Positions 17,779-30,471 are shown, numbered from the stretch's first letter. The stretch: DNA of 64,000 nt from Aureimonas ureilytica (GCF_001475935.1 NZ_LDQA01000015.1:115337-179336); one strand, 5' to 3'. Notes: generated from the letters alone by a model not told the origin. Made by a program: numbers and translations.

Positions 17779-18279
17779 ATGACGCGGGCACGGATGGGGC
17801 GTGTGCAGCGCGCGGGCGGGGCGATCGTGCTGGGCTGGGCCTGTCTCGGCCCCGTGCAGGCCGCCGGGCTCGATACCCCGCCTTCCGATACGATCCTTTG
17901 GCCTCAGCCGCCCGCGCGCTGCCTCTTCTTCACGCCGGACGAGCAGATCGCCTTCCGGGCGGACGATCCCGCCACCTGGCGCTTTCGTCTCATGACCATG
18001 GCAGCGGCCAAGCCCGGCGAATCAGCCGAGCCGACCGAGCGCGGCTATGTCATGAAGGACGGCTTGCTCCGTGAACTGGAAAAGCTGCGCAGCGGGCCGG
18101 ATGGCGAGGGCGCGAGCGTCACGGTCTGGCGCTCGGCCGGCGAGCCCCGCCTCAACATCACCATGACCCTGCGGCCCGCCGGCTCCGAAAAGGGCCGCAA
18201 CCGTTTCACCGGCACGCTGGCGACGACGCGTGGCGAGGGGCGGGAGACGATCGACATCATTGGCTCCTGCGCCCCGTAA
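17779..18279 (+). CDS. hypothetical secreted protein
   Basis: A 166-residue protein I do not recognise. GGGGAGG lies five bases before ATG 17779. The N-terminus (MTRARMGRVQRAGGAIVLGW through VQAAGLDT) has a basic stretch, a hydrophobic core and an AxA-like site, consistent with a Sec signal peptide. The mature part contains two cysteines (ARCLFF and the C-terminal IIGSCAP) that could form a disulfide, and a middle segment rich in charged residues. It starts 34 bases after the priA stop and may be cotranscribed with it. No enzymatic motif is visible. Confidence 0.7.
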   Translation: MTRARMGRVQRAGGAIVLGWACLGPVQAAGLDTPPSDTILWPQPPARCLFFTPDEQIAFRADDPATWRFRLMTMAAAKPGESAEPTERGYVMKDGLLRELEKLRSGPDGEGASVTVWRSAGEPRLNITMTLRPAGSEKGRNRFTGTLATTRGEGRETIDIIGSCAP

Positions 18280-18395
18280 CAGCGGCAGACCCTGGGCAGG
18301 GGAAACCATAGGGCACCTTGACCTTTCGTACCGTCTCGCCTCCTTGCGTCGGAAGACGCTCCTCCCCTTGATCACCTTTTCGCGAGCCTTTGCCC

Positions 18396-18794
18396 ATGTC
18401 CCTCGAGCTTCCGACCAACCTGCCGGACCTTCTGCCCTTTATCGCGGCCTGCGTTTCCGTGCTCTACGGGCTCTTCGCCATGTTCGCGCCCCGCCTCTTT
18501 CTGCGCGCGCATGGCTTGGAAACCAGCGAGGCGAGACGCACGGGGCTGGCCGAGGTGCGAGGCACGATTGCCGGCTTTCCGCTGGGCCTGGGCGTAGCTC
18601 TCCTGACGCTCGGCTCCTACCAGACGTTGATCCAGATGGCTCTGGGCGCGGCCTGGCTCTTCGTCGCCTTCGGGCGGCTCGTGTCGATTCTCTCCGATCA
18701 GGGCGCGACGCTCCTGAACTGGACGCTGTTCCTGTTCAACCTCGCGCTCGCCTTCCTGTGTCTGGCGCCCGCGCTCGGCCTCGTCTCGGCTTGA
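18396..18794 (+). CDS. small integral membrane protein, function unknown
   Basis: A 132-residue protein with four predicted membrane helices: LLPFIAACVSVLYGLFAMFA, TIAGFPLGLGVALLTLG, MALGAAWLFVAFGRLVSIL and TLFLFNLALAFLCLAPALG. The short loop GLETSEARRTGLAEVRGT after the first helix resembles DUF4345-type proteins, but this is a weak impression. ATG 18396 is the only start near the frame's 5' end apart from a TTG two codons earlier. It lies between the secreted hypothetical protein and the ATP synthase operon, on the same strand. Confidence 0.75.
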   Translation: MSLELPTNLPDLLPFIAACVSVLYGLFAMFAPRLFLRAHGLETSEARRTGLAEVRGTIAGFPLGLGVALLTLGSYQTLIQMALGAAWLFVAFGRLVSILSDQGATLLNWTLFLFNLALAFLCLAPALGLVSA

Positions 18795-19003
18795 GCAGCC
18801 GAAGGCAAGCCGCTTAACAACATCGGAAAATGGGCGCGAAAGCTCCATTGTCGTCCCCGGATCGCTGTGTTAGACGACCTTCATTCCGGCGCGGCGGGGT
18901 CTTTGTTCCCATCCGTCGCCATTTTTTTGACCCGTTTCCAGGTGTCGCGCTCGGCTCTTCCCGCGAGGCGCCTCGAACCAGACGTGAAGAGAAGCGCTCG
19001 TCC

Positions 19004-21093
<2,090 letters not shown>

Positions 21094-21149
21094 GGCGAGG
21101 GATTCTCGCCTGAGATCGGCCAAAGCCGGATAGGAGACGCACCAGACCC

Positions 21150-22037
21150 ATGGCTTCGCTCAAGGATCTGAGAAACCGCATCGCCTCGGTGAAGGCGACG
21201 CAGAAGATCACCAAGGCCATGCAGATGGTCGCGGCGGCCAAGCTCCGTCGCGCCCAGGATGCGGCCGAGGCGGCGCGTCCCTATTCCGAGCGGATCGCGT
21301 CGGTGATGCGCAACATCGCGGGCGCGATGGAAGGCGGCGAGAATGTCTCGCCGCTGATGGCCGGCACCGGCAAGGACGACACGCATCTGCTGGTCGTCTT
21401 CACGAGCGATCGCGGCTTGTGCGGCGGCTTCAACGCCCAGATCGTGCGTCTGGTGCGCGAGCATGTTCGCCGTCTCGAAGCGGCCGGCAAGGTGGTGAAG
21501 ATCATCTCCGTCGGCAAGAAGGGCACGGACATCATGCGCCGTGACTTCGGCTCGAAGATCGTGGCGCGTCTCGACCATAGCGGCCATCGCACGGCGAATT
21601 TCGCCGAGGCCGAAGCCGTGGCCGACATGGTGAGCGATATGTTCGCCAAGGGCGAGTTCGACGTCGCGACGATCTTCTTCTCGGCCTTCGAGAACGTCAT
21701 CACGCAGCGCCCGACCGCTCAGCGCATCATTCCGGCCGATGTCGAAACGGCCGAGGATGCGGCCCCGGCTGCCAAGGGCGGCGCGCTCTATGAGTACGAG
21801 CCGGAGCCCGAGGCGATCCTCGCCGATCTCATTCCGCGCAACATCAAGGTTCAGATCTTCCGTGCTCTTCTGGAGAACGCGGCATCCGAACAGGGTGCGC
21901 GCATGAGCGCGATGGACAACGCCACGCGCAATGCCGGCGACATGATCAACAAGCTCTCGATCTCGTACAACCGTCAGCGCCAGGCGCAGATCACGACGGA
22001 ACTCATCGAGATCATCGCGGGCGCCGAGGCGCTCTAA
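21150..22037 (+). CDS. atpG: ATP synthase F1 gamma subunit
   Basis: Gamma is the rotating central shaft of the enzyme. It has 295 residues. The N-terminal coiled coil begins [20 protein letters not shown] and carries the [18 protein letters not shown] signature. The C-terminal helix ([20 protein letters not shown] and [20 protein letters not shown]) is the other half of the coiled coil. [16 protein letters not shown] strand ([20 protein letters not shown]) is present. Spacing to neighbours fits one operon. Confidence 0.98.
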   Translation: MASLKDLRNRIASVKATQKITKAMQMVAAAKLRRAQDAAEAARPYSERIASVMRNIAGAMEGGENVSPLMAGTGKDDTHLLVVFTSDRGLCGGFNAQIVRLVREHVRRLEAAGKVVKIISVGKKGTDIMRRDFGSKIVARLDHSGHRTANFAEAEAVADMVSDMFAKGEFDVATIFFSAFENVITQRPTAQRIIPADVETAEDAAPAAKGGALYEYEPEPEAILADLIPRNIKVQIFRALLENAASEQGARMSAMDNATRNAGDMINKLSISYNRQRQAQITTELIEIIAGAEAL

Positions 22038-23597
<1,560 letters not shown>

Positions 23598-23805
23598 TCC
23601 CAGAGCGGCTTCGGCCGGAGATGATGTCACGGCGCGGCGGATTTGGGTCCGCCGCTGCCCATCGAAGCAAAGCCGTTTCAACGGCATGGCTTTGAGCTTC
23701 GCGTCCATGTGGTGTCGCGAACCCTTTATCGGATAGACGGCGCCTTCGTTCGGGTCGGCGCCACCCAGTTGCCCCCTCTGCGGGAGCGTGGAAGGCAGGA
23801 CCATC
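23598..23805 (+). other. long atpD-atpC spacer with a hairpin
   Basis: No gene is visible. GCCGTT (23672-23677) pairs with AACGGC (23680-23685), and an alternative, longer pairing uses AAAGCC near 23669-23674 with GGCTTT near 23688-23693. A GAAGGCAGGA Shine-Dalgarno region follows before atpC. Such structures could tune epsilon synthesis relative to beta, which is inference. Confidence 0.35.
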
Positions 23806-24207
23806 GTGGCTAGCGGTTTCAAATTCGAACTGGTGTCCCCCGAGCGTCTGCTCCTGTCGGAGCAGGTCACGTCGGTTCGCGCGCCCGGCGTCGAAGGCTA
23901 TTTCACCATCATGGCCGGCCACGCGCCGCTGATGACGACGCTGAAGCCTGGCATGGTGGACGCGCAGCTGGCCTCGGGCGGCACCAAGCGCATCTACGTG
24001 CAGGGTGGCTTCGCCGACATCGGCCCGGACAGCTTCACGCTTCTGGCCGAGCACGCGACCCCGGCCGAGGAGATGAAGTCGGGCGAGTTCGATCGTCAGA
24101 TCACTGAACTCGAGACGACGCTCTCGACCGTTGCGGACAATGACGATGCCCGCGCCCGCACGGAGCAGCGTTTGGCCGACCTGCGCAACGCGCGCGTCGA
24201 GCTCTGA
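23806..24207 (+). CDS. atpC: ATP synthase F1 epsilon subunit
   Basis: Epsilon sits on the rotor and can inhibit ATP hydrolysis. The 133-residue product begins ASGFKFELVSPERLLLSEQ from GTG 23806, with AGGA five bases before it. The N-terminal beta sandwich carries VRAPGVEGYFTIMAGHAPL and the sequence YVQGGFADIGPDSFTLLAEH. The C-terminal helical hairpin is present (SGEFDRQITELETTLSTVAD onwards). It is the last gene of the operon and is followed by a strong terminator. Confidence 0.96.
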   Translation: MASGFKFELVSPERLLLSEQVTSVRAPGVEGYFTIMAGHAPLMTTLKPGMVDAQLASGGTKRIYVQGGFADIGPDSFTLLAEHATPAEEMKSGEFDRQITELETTLSTVADNDDARARTEQRLADLRNARVEL

Positions 24208-24230
24208 GAAGCTCACTGTCGGACTCCTGA

Positions 24231-24258
24231 AAAAGCCCAGCCTTTCGGCTGGGCTTTT
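24231..24258 (+). terminator. rho-independent terminator of the atp operon
   Basis: A perfect 12-bp stem, AAAAGCCCAGCC (24231-24242) with GGCTGGGCTTTT (24247-24258), and a TTTC loop. The 3' arm supplies the T tract. It ends atpHAGDC 24 bases after the atpC stop. Confidence 0.9.
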
Positions 24259-24423
24259 GTCGTTCAGGACCCCTAAATAACCTCCGACGTGTCTGGTGTC
24301 GGTCTGTGCTGAAAGCCTCGTCTCAAGCGTAGGCAAGCGGGCGTCAAACGCGGGAATCGCCAGCGCTTGCGTCGACTGTCGCGCGGAACGGCGCTGGCGC
24401 GTTGCCAACGCCGCCCGTGGATC

Positions 24424-24942
24424 TCAGATAATGTCTTCGCCGCCAAAGGCGCTCGGATACCGCAGGATGCCGCTCCAGCCATCGAGGGCCTGAGGCACGA
24501 GTTCGAGAGCTTGGAAGTGCGGCCCAGCCCAAGGCACGGCCGCGCCCCGCGCCAGCCGCGCTTCGAAGCCGAGGCGGCCGTAGAAGGCGGGATCGCCGAG
24601 CACGAAGACGGAGCGCCAGCCCGCTTCCCGAGCGCGGTCGAGCCCATAGCGAATCAGATGGCTGCCAATGCCCGAACCCTGCTGATCGGGCACCACCGCC
24701 ACAGGGCCTAGAGCCAGCGCGCCATCCGCGCCGCGCAGCGCCGAAAACAGCGCATGGGCGACGAGATAATCTCCCTTGGCGGCGACAACGGAGAGAATCT
24801 CGTGCCCGTCATTGATGATGGCCTGAGGCAGACGCGCTTCCTCGTCGCGTCCGAAGGCGCTGGCATGGATCGTTTCGATCGCGGCCAATTCCCCATCCTG
24901 CATGTCGCGGTAAACGACGGGGCCCTGCGAGGAGAAAGCCAT
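24424..24942 (-). CDS. GNAT family N-acetyltransferase (YhbS-like)
   Basis: A 172-residue acetyltransferase. The acetyl-CoA motif is ALGPVAVVPDQQGSGIGSHLIRYGLDRA, with the QGSGIG loop intact, and the C-terminal FVLGDPAFYGRLGFEA is typical of YhbS-type proteins. ATG 24942 overlaps the rppH stop as TGATG, so the two are translationally coupled; a GTG one codon earlier is also possible. The acceptor substrate is unknown. Coupling with rppH is common in neither model species that I know, so it says little about function. Confidence 0.85.
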   Translation of the reverse strand: MAFSSQGPVVYRDMQDGELAAIETIHASAFGRDEEARLPQAIINDGHEILSVVAAKGDYLVAHALFSALRGADGALALGPVAVVPDQQGSGIGSHLIRYGLDRAREAGWRSVFVLGDPAFYGRLGFEARLARGAAVPWAGPHFQALELVPQALDGWSGILRYPSAFGGEDII

Positions 24943-25457
24943 CACTCGGCGCTTTCGAGGTGTCGGAACTCGGCGATCATGGCCTCGTAGACGCCGCGCT
25001 TGAACGGCACCACGAGGTCCAGCGCCTCATCCATCGTCTTCCAGCCCCACTCATCGAACTCCGCCGAGTGGCCGCCGGGCGGAGGATTGATCTGCACTTC
25101 GCTGTCCTCGCCGAGAAAGCGGAAGGCGAACCACATCTGCTTCTGGCCCCGGAACTTGCCCTTCAGCGCGATGCCGACGAGTTCGGGCGGCAATTCGTAG
25201 GTCAGCCAGTCCGCCGTCTGCGCCAGGAGCGACACGGAGCGAATGCCGGTTTCCTCGAACAGTTCGCGCTCGGCGGCGAGGCGCGGGTTCTCGTCCTCAT
25301 CGATTCCGCCCTGCGGCATCTGCCAGAGCTTCGACGCCCCGTCCATCTCGCCTTGGGGTTCCGCGATGCGCCGGCCCAGGAAGATCTTGTTCTCCCGGTT
25401 CAGCACCATGACGCCCACACAGGGGCGATAGGGAAGAGTTTCGGGATCGACGGTCAC
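24942..25457 (-). CDS. rppH: RNA pyrophosphohydrolase (Nudix)
   Basis: Removes pyrophosphate from the 5' end of mRNAs and so starts decay. Called IalA or invasion protein A in some relatives. The 171-residue product begins [20 protein letters not shown] and holds a complete Nudix box, [20 protein letters not shown] followed by TGI. The segment [16 protein letters not shown] is typical of RppH. The gene overlaps the downstream acetyltransferase by one base. Its 5' side has 168 bases before the next gene, with a short tandem repeat. Confidence 0.94.
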   Translation of the reverse strand: MTVDPETLPYRPCVGVMVLNRENKIFLGRRIAEPQGEMDGASKLWQMPQGGIDEDENPRLAAERELFEETGIRSVSLLAQTADWLTYELPPELVGIALKGKFRGQKQMWFAFRFLGEDSEVQINPPPGGHSAEFDEWGWKTMDEALDLVVPFKRGVYEAMIAEFRHLESAE

Positions 25458-25560
25458 GCAGCACCTCTCGAATCAGACGGGTGGGCCAAGCTACCGCAAT
25501 GCGGTAGGAATCGGGAGATGGTTAATGATTTCCAAAGGCGAGCCGGCCTGTTTCCCACCG

Positions 25561-25608
25561 GCCATCTGGCCATCTAGCCATCTGGCCATCTAGCCATATG
25601 GCCATCGG
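25561..25608. repeat. tandem repeat of an 8-base unit, six copies
   Basis: Six consecutive octamers: GCCATCTG, GCCATCTA, GCCATCTG, GCCATCTA, GCCATATG, GCCATCGG. The first four copies form two perfect 16-base units. It lies 18 bases beyond the stop of the polysaccharide deacetylase gene and upstream of rppH. Octamer arrays of this type can change length by slippage. Confidence 0.9.
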
Positions 25609-25625
25609 CGAGGCGACAAGGGCCG

Positions 25626-26798
25626 TCAGCCTCGCGCCTCGGGATCATAGGCGAGCGCTGAGATGGGTACGATCTCAATCCCGCGCGCCTCGGCCTCCTT
25701 GGCCCAACGCGCGATGGAGGCGATCGTCGTGTCGAACGCGCTGGCCACGCCGATCGCCGTGCCCTTGGCGCGCGCGATTCGCTCCAGCGTGTCGAGCTGG
25801 CGCGCAATGGCCTCGGACGTGCGGTCCTCGTCCAGCACCAGATCGGACGAGGCGAAGGGCGTGCTGCCAGCGACCGCAACATCGCGGCTGACCGATCGCG
25901 GCGACGTGCCGTCATCGAGATAGAGTAGTCCGCGCCGCGACAGCTCGCCGAGGAAGGGCTCCAGCGCGCGTGGGTCGGAATTGAAGCGCGCGCCCATGAA
26001 GTTCATGACGCCCACGTAATTGGTGAGCCGACCCATGGCCCAGTGAAGCGCGTCGAAATTGCCGCTCTCGGCGCTCGCCACCGTCTGCGTGTGTTCGCCC
26101 GGCGAGACCTGCGGATAGCCGAAGGGCTCCATCGGCGCTTGCAGAAGAAGCTCGTGCCCGTTGCGGCGTGCCGCCTGCATCCAGCGATCGAGGCTGTTGC
26201 CCGCCGCCGCGAAGGCAAGGGTGACGCCGGGCGGCAGGTTCTGGACCGCCTTCTGCGTACCCGTCTGGCTGATGCCGAGGCCGCCCACGACGATGGCTAC
26301 CCGCGTGCCGCCTGCTCGTGCGGGTGCGCCGGCATAGACATCGAGCGGGCGGCGCCCGTCACCGGCCCGCACGGGCAGGCGCCCGAAGGCGCTGCCTTCG
26401 AGCAGGGCGTCTTCGGGCAGATGGGCGAAGGACGGCGACTGGCGCAGCGATCCCGGTTCGAGAACGCGCACCGAGCCGGTCTGGACACTATCCAGCCCCT
26501 CGCTCTGGCGGATGACGCCGTCGCCGTCGGCGATCGTCACGCCGCCGCCTTCACTGGGACGAACGATCGTCGGACCTTTGGGGGCAGCGGGCGCTTCCAC
26601 TTTCGCGACGATCGCCAGAGGGGCGGGCGCGGGGGGCGGAGCGAAATCGGGTTGGAGAAGCACGCTGGCGAGGGAGCCGCCGAGAAGCGCCGCGCCGGAC
26701 AGGCCTAAAAGCACGTGCGAACGGATACGCCGCGCCTTCGACGCATCCTTGGTCACCGTCCGGTCCAGCCCCAAAGGGCGATACAGCTCTTCGCGCAT
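25626..26798 (-). CDS. divergent polysaccharide deacetylase family protein (YibQ type)
   Basis: A 390-residue envelope protein. One membrane helix near residue 30 (VLLGLSGAALLGGSLASVLL) follows a cytoplasmic start. A Pro/Ala-rich linker then leads to a deacetylase-like barrel from about residue 160, with VAIVVGGLGISQTGTQKAVQ, ELLLQAPMEPFGYPQVSPGEH, VGVMNFMGARFNSDPRALEP and YLDDGTSPRSVS. This matches DUF610/YibQ, where several metal ligands of classical deacetylases are not conserved. Its activity is unproven. It lies downstream of ctpA on the same strand, past a terminator, in an order common in Rhizobiales. Confidence 0.9.
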   Translation of the reverse strand: MREELYRPLGLDRTVTKDASKARRIRSHVLLGLSGAALLGGSLASVLLQPDFAPPPAPAPLAIVAKVEAPAAPKGPTIVRPSEGGGVTIADGDGVIRQSEGLDSVQTGSVRVLEPGSLRQSPSFAHLPEDALLEGSAFGRLPVRAGDGRRPLDVYAGAPARAGGTRVAIVVGGLGISQTGTQKAVQNLPPGVTLAFAAAGNSLDRWMQAARRNGHELLLQAPMEPFGYPQVSPGEHTQTVASAESGNFDALHWAMGRLTNYVGVMNFMGARFNSDPRALEPFLGELSRRGLLYLDDGTSPRSVSRDVAVAGSTPFASSDLVLDEDRTSEAIARQLDTLERIARAKGTAIGVASAFDTTIASIARWAKEAEARGIEIVPISALAYDPEARG

Positions 26799-26890
26799 AA
26801 GCTCTTCTAGGATCTCAGGCTGGATTGGAGCTTTCAGGCGCTCGGGTATCGTGGCAGGCCGCGTGCGTTCCCAAGATCGATACCAACGAA

Positions 26891-26920
26891 AAAGGCCCCG
26901 GCGCGGACGCCGAGGCCTTT
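26891..26920 (-). terminator. rho-independent terminator after ctpA
   Basis: Read on the minus strand, AAAGGCC (26920-26914) pairs with GGCCTTT (26897-26891), with an inner CGGCG/CGCCG stem separated by one mismatch, followed by further T. It lies 21 bases after the ctpA stop. Confidence 0.85.
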
Positions 26921-26941
26921 CGATCGCTGTTGAAGCTTGGC

Positions 26942-28312
26942 TCAGTTCGCGACGGCGGCCGCGTTCTGCTTCGGCACGGCGGCCGAATCCTGCTTGGGCG
27001 GGAAGGCCGGGTCCGTCTTGGAGCCGCGCAGGAGTTCCAGCGCGGTCTGAAGTTGGATGTCGTCCTTGGCGTCCGGCGGCACGTAATCGAGCGAGCCGGA
27101 GCCTTCCTTGTCTTCTTCCTTGCCCTGGATGTGGCCGCGCAGCGACGACTCGCCCATCTTCAGGTCTTCGTCCGCGCCAAGGCCCATCTGCGCCTTGATT
27201 TCCTCGGGCAGGGGCTGTTCCACCACGATGTCCGGGCGGATGCCGCGACCCTGGATCGAGGAGCCCGACGGCGTGTAGTAGAGCGCCGTGGTCAGACGCA
27301 GCGCGCCGTTGGCACCCAGCGGAATGATGGTCTGGACCGAGCCCTTGCCGAAGGACCGCGTGCCGAGCACCGTGGCGCGGCGCTGATCCTGCAAGGCGCC
27401 TGCGACGATTTCCGAAGCCGAGGCCGAGCCGCCGTTGACCAGCACGATCAGCGGCTTGCCGTCGATGTCGTCGCCCGGACGGGCGTTGTAGCGGCGCGTT
27501 TCCTCGGCGTTGCGGCCGCGCGTCGAGACGATCTCGCCGCTGTTGAGGAAGGCGTCGGACACGCTGACGGCTTCGTCCAGAAGACCGCCGGGATTGCGCC
27601 GGAGGTCGAGCACATAGCCCTTGAGCTTGTCGGCCGGGATCTTGGCCTTGATGTCCTTGATCGATTCTTCGAGGCCGGTCGTGGTCTGCTCGTTGAAGCG
27701 CAGGAGCTTGATATAGCCGACATCGTTCTCGACCGTGTGGCGCACGGAAGGAACCTTGATCTCGGCGCGCTCCAGCGTCAGGCGCACGGGCTGGGCCGCG
27801 CCTTCGCGAACGATGGTAAGCTCGACCTTGGTGCCGATCTCGCCCTTCATCTTCTCGACGGCCTGCGCGAGGTTGAGGCCGCGCACCTGCTCGCCGTTGA
27901 TCTCGGCGATCAGATCACCCGCCAGGACGCCCGCCTTGTCGGCCGGTGTGCCTTCGAAGGGCGAGATGACCTTGACCAGCTCGTTCTCCATCGTGACCTC
28001 GATGCCGAGGCCGCCGAACTCGCCGCGCGTTTCCGTGCGCATGTCCGCCGCTTCCTTGGCGTTCATGTAGCTGGAATGGGGGTCGAGCGAGGTGAGCATG
28101 CCGTTGATGGCGGTCTCGATCAGCTTCTGATCGTCCGGTACATCGACATATTGCGCGCGCACGCGCTCGAACACGTCACCGAAGATCGCCAGCTGACGAT
28201 AGGTGTCCGAACCCGCCGCATTGGCGACGCCGCTGTGCGGGCCGACGAACGCGGTCATGGCGGTGGCACCCAGAAGCGCTCCCGCGAAGAGAATGGAGAG
28301 CTTACGTATCAT
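26942..28312 (-). CDS. ctpA: C-terminal processing protease, S41 family
   Basis: A 456-residue periplasmic serine protease that trims peptidoglycan hydrolases or other envelope proteins. The signal sequence is MIRKLSILFAGALLGATAMT. A PDZ domain follows (GLGIEVTMENELVKVISPFE), and the catalytic domain has LDLRRNPGGLLDEAVSVSDA and the Ser/Lys dyad: VNGGSASASEIVAGALQDQR and the Lys in GTRSFGKGSVQT. ATG 28312 overlaps the upstream EnvC-like gene by 11 bases, with GAGG before it. The pairing of a Ctp protease with an EnvC-like factor is standard in this order. Confidence 0.95.
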   Translation of the reverse strand: MIRKLSILFAGALLGATAMTAFVGPHSGVANAAGSDTYRQLAIFGDVFERVRAQYVDVPDDQKLIETAINGMLTSLDPHSSYMNAKEAADMRTETRGEFGGLGIEVTMENELVKVISPFEGTPADKAGVLAGDLIAEINGEQVRGLNLAQAVEKMKGEIGTKVELTIVREGAAQPVRLTLERAEIKVPSVRHTVENDVGYIKLLRFNEQTTTGLEESIKDIKAKIPADKLKGYVLDLRRNPGGLLDEAVSVSDAFLNSGEIVSTRGRNAEETRRYNARPGDDIDGKPLIVLVNGGSASASEIVAGALQDQRRATVLGTRSFGKGSVQTIIPLGANGALRLTTALYYTPSGSSIQGRGIRPDIVVEQPLPEEIKAQMGLGADEDLKMGESSLRGHIQGKEEDKEGSGSLDYVPPDAKDDIQLQTALELLRGSKTDPAFPPKQDSAAVPKQNAAAVAN

Positions 28313-29837
28313 TCCTCGTCCTTCCAGATGATCCATCCGTCCACCAGGGATTCGGATCGACCGGTTTCCCGTCCTTGCGAAATTCCACGTAGAGCGAGGG
28401 TTCGGCACTCGACATGTCCGTTTTCGCGGCGCTCGCCACCCGCATCGCGCCCATGGTAGCCAGCGGCTCGCCCGCAAGCACGGACTGCCCGACCGCCACG
28501 TCGATACGGCCCATGCCGGCCAGAACGATATGATAGCCGTCGCCCGCGTCGAGGATCAAGAGCTGGCCATAGGAACGGAATGGAGCCGAGTAAAGAACCG
28601 TGGCATCGGCAGGAGCGGTCACCACGTCGCCGACACGCGCCGCGAAAGTGTCGCCCAAAGCCAGACGCCCGGTTCCATCATCCTGCCCGAACCGACCCGT
28701 TTCCCGGCCCGCGACCGGTTTGACGAGGCGCGATTTCATTGTCGAAAATGCGGCAGTGGGCGCAAGCCGCGTCATTTTGCGCCTTAGCTCGGCGATGTCG
28801 TAAGCTTTGCGGGCCGGGGCGGTGGGGCTCGCGTCTTCGCTGGGGGGCGGCTGCCCGGAAGCCTTGGCCTTGTCCTCGGCTTGCCGGCGCGCTTCGTCCG
28901 CCGCGCGGCGCGCGAGCTCGGCGGCCAGCCGCTCGCGCTCTTCCACCTCTTTGGCGCGCTGCGTTTCCTGCTCCAGCGAGGCGACGAGTTCCTGCAGGCT
29001 GGTGGCCTGCGCGCCCAGTTCGGCGGCGCGGCGCGTTTCCTCGCCGATCCGGCCGCGGCCTTCGGCTTCGAGCTTCTGCTTCTCGTCCATCAGACGAGAC
29101 AGACGCTCTTCCTCTTCGCGGCTCTTGGCGAGCGCATCGGCAAAGCGTGTCTTTTCGTCGGAGAGCTGCGCGCGAACGGCCACCAGCCGCTCCAGATCCG
29201 TCTTCAGCGCCTCGGTCTGCGCGCGGATCTCGGGCACGACGGCCCCCAGGAGAATGGCGCTGCGCACCGAGCCCAAGGCATCGTCGGGCCGCACGAGAAG
29301 GGCGGGCGGCGGCTTGCGGCCCATGCGCTGGAGCGCGGCCAGAACCTCGGCGAGAACGCCGCGCCGCTCGCGCAGCGACAGCTTGATGCGGCCTTCCTCC
29401 TGGCCCAGACCCGCGATGCGGTCCTCGCTCTTGGTCAACTCGCCCGACAGGCGCTTTTGCTCGGCGGCCGACTCGATCAGGGCGGACCGAATGCGTTCGC
29501 GATCGGCCTTGATGGCGGCGACCTCGCGGTCGATCCGCTGGGCAGCTTCCTTGGACAGCGAGATTTCCGCGCTGATGCGCTTGAGATCGGCTTCGGTGCG
29601 CGCCCGCTCGGCGGCGAGCGCCTCGGCGCGCGAGCGGTTCGGGCTGGCTTCCGTGGTGGCCGCGATCTCGCCGTCGGCGGCGCGCGACAGGACGATCGAG
29701 CCGACGGGGGCTGGGTCGAGGTCTCGGTCGTCCCGCGACAGGGCGGGCTGGGCCGACGCGAGCGACAGGAGCGCGACCAGAGCCAAGCCGGAGGCCCGCT
29801 CGCGGACGAAGCGATGCGCGCTTCCTCTCGGTCTCAT
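28302..29837 (-). CDS. EnvC-like murein hydrolase activator (degenerate LytM)
   Basis: A 511-residue periplasmic protein. The signal peptide runs to about residue 34 (ALVALLSLASAQPALS). Residues 50-330 are a long Ala/Arg/Glu-rich coiled coil, and the LytM (M23) fold is at about 385-505 (VKPVAGRETGRFG, GDGYHIVLAGMGRIDVAVGQ). The zinc ligands of active M23 endopeptidases (HxxxD and HxH) are not seen, as in EnvC. It therefore probably activates an amidase at the septum rather than cutting peptidoglycan itself. ATG 29837 is used; a TTG at 29873 is in frame. The gene overlaps ctpA. Confidence 0.88.
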   Translation of the reverse strand: MRPRGSAHRFVRERASGLALVALLSLASAQPALSRDDRDLDPAPVGSIVLSRAADGEIAATTEASPNRSRAEALAAERARTEADLKRISAEISLSKEAAQRIDREVAAIKADRERIRSALIESAAEQKRLSGELTKSEDRIAGLGQEEGRIKLSLRERRGVLAEVLAALQRMGRKPPPALLVRPDDALGSVRSAILLGAVVPEIRAQTEALKTDLERLVAVRAQLSDEKTRFADALAKSREEEERLSRLMDEKQKLEAEGRGRIGEETRRAAELGAQATSLQELVASLEQETQRAKEVEERERLAAELARRAADEARRQAEDKAKASGQPPPSEDASPTAPARKAYDIAELRRKMTRLAPTAAFSTMKSRLVKPVAGRETGRFGQDDGTGRLALGDTFAARVGDVVTAPADATVLYSAPFRSYGQLLILDAGDGYHIVLAGMGRIDVAVGQSVLAGEPLATMGAMRVASAAKTDMSSAEPSLYVEFRKDGKPVDPNPWWTDGSSGRTRNDT

Positions 29838-29988
29838 CTGTTCGCGCTTCGAATGTTCGCGCTTCAAACGCAATCCGCCTTTGGCATCCCCATGCGAGTG
29901 TTGAACGCTAGACGGGGAAGCTTAACATTCCATCAACCATGCGGGCGCGCCAGCATCCCTTTGCGATCCAGCCGAGAATGACGATCGC

Positions 29989-30471
29989 TTACGAGCGATG
30001 ATAGGGGTGGCCCGCCAGGATGGTCGCCGCGCGGTAAAGTTGCTCGGCCAGGAGAATGCGCACGATCTGATGCGGGAAGGTCAGGCGACCGAAGGCGAGC
30101 ACGCGCAGGGCGCTCTTTCGCATTTCGTCCGACAGCCCGTCCGGCCCGCCGATCACCAGCGCCAGATCGCGCAAGCCTTCGTCGCGGATCGTGGCGAGAT
30201 CGGACGCAAAGTCTTCCGACGAGGGTGTCTTGCCGGTTTCGTCCAGAACGATGAAGCGGCAACCCTCGGGCAGCGCGGCTTGCAGGCGCGACGCTTCGTC
30301 GCGCTTCCGCTCCATGACGGTCGAGAAGCGGGATTCGGGCAGCTCCACGACGCCCGCGAAGTCGAGCCCCAGCGGCGGCCCGGCCTTGCGCAGACGATCG
30401 AGATAGCGCGCCGCCAGTTCCTGCTCTGGTCCGGCCTTCATCTTGCCGATGGCGGCCAGCGTCAGGCGCAT
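29989..30471 (-). CDS. rlmH: 23S rRNA (pseudouridine-1915-N3)-methyltransferase
   Basis: RlmH methylates pseudouridine 1915 in helix 69 of 23S rRNA. It has 160 residues and the SPOUT trefoil-knot features: RFIVLDETGKTPSSEDFA, the SAM-binding FVIGGPDGL-type turn (LALVIGGPDGLSDEMR), and the C-terminal LTFPHQIVRILLAEQLYRA followed by GHPYHRS. It follows rsfS by 61 bases, the conserved rsfS-rlmH order. Confidence 0.97.
   Translation of the reverse strand: MRLTLAAIGKMKAGPEQELAARYLDRLRKAGPPLGLDFAGVVELPESRFSTVMERKRDEASRLQAALPEGCRFIVLDETGKTPSSEDFASDLATIRDEGLRDLALVIGGPDGLSDEMRKSALRVLAFGRLTFPHQIVRILLAEQLYRAATILAGHPYHRS

Noticed and set aside
18830..19003. 58-residue N-terminal extension of AtpH from an upstream ATG
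   Set aside because: The extension is not conserved, while GTG 19004 gives the standard alphaproteobacterial AtpH start.
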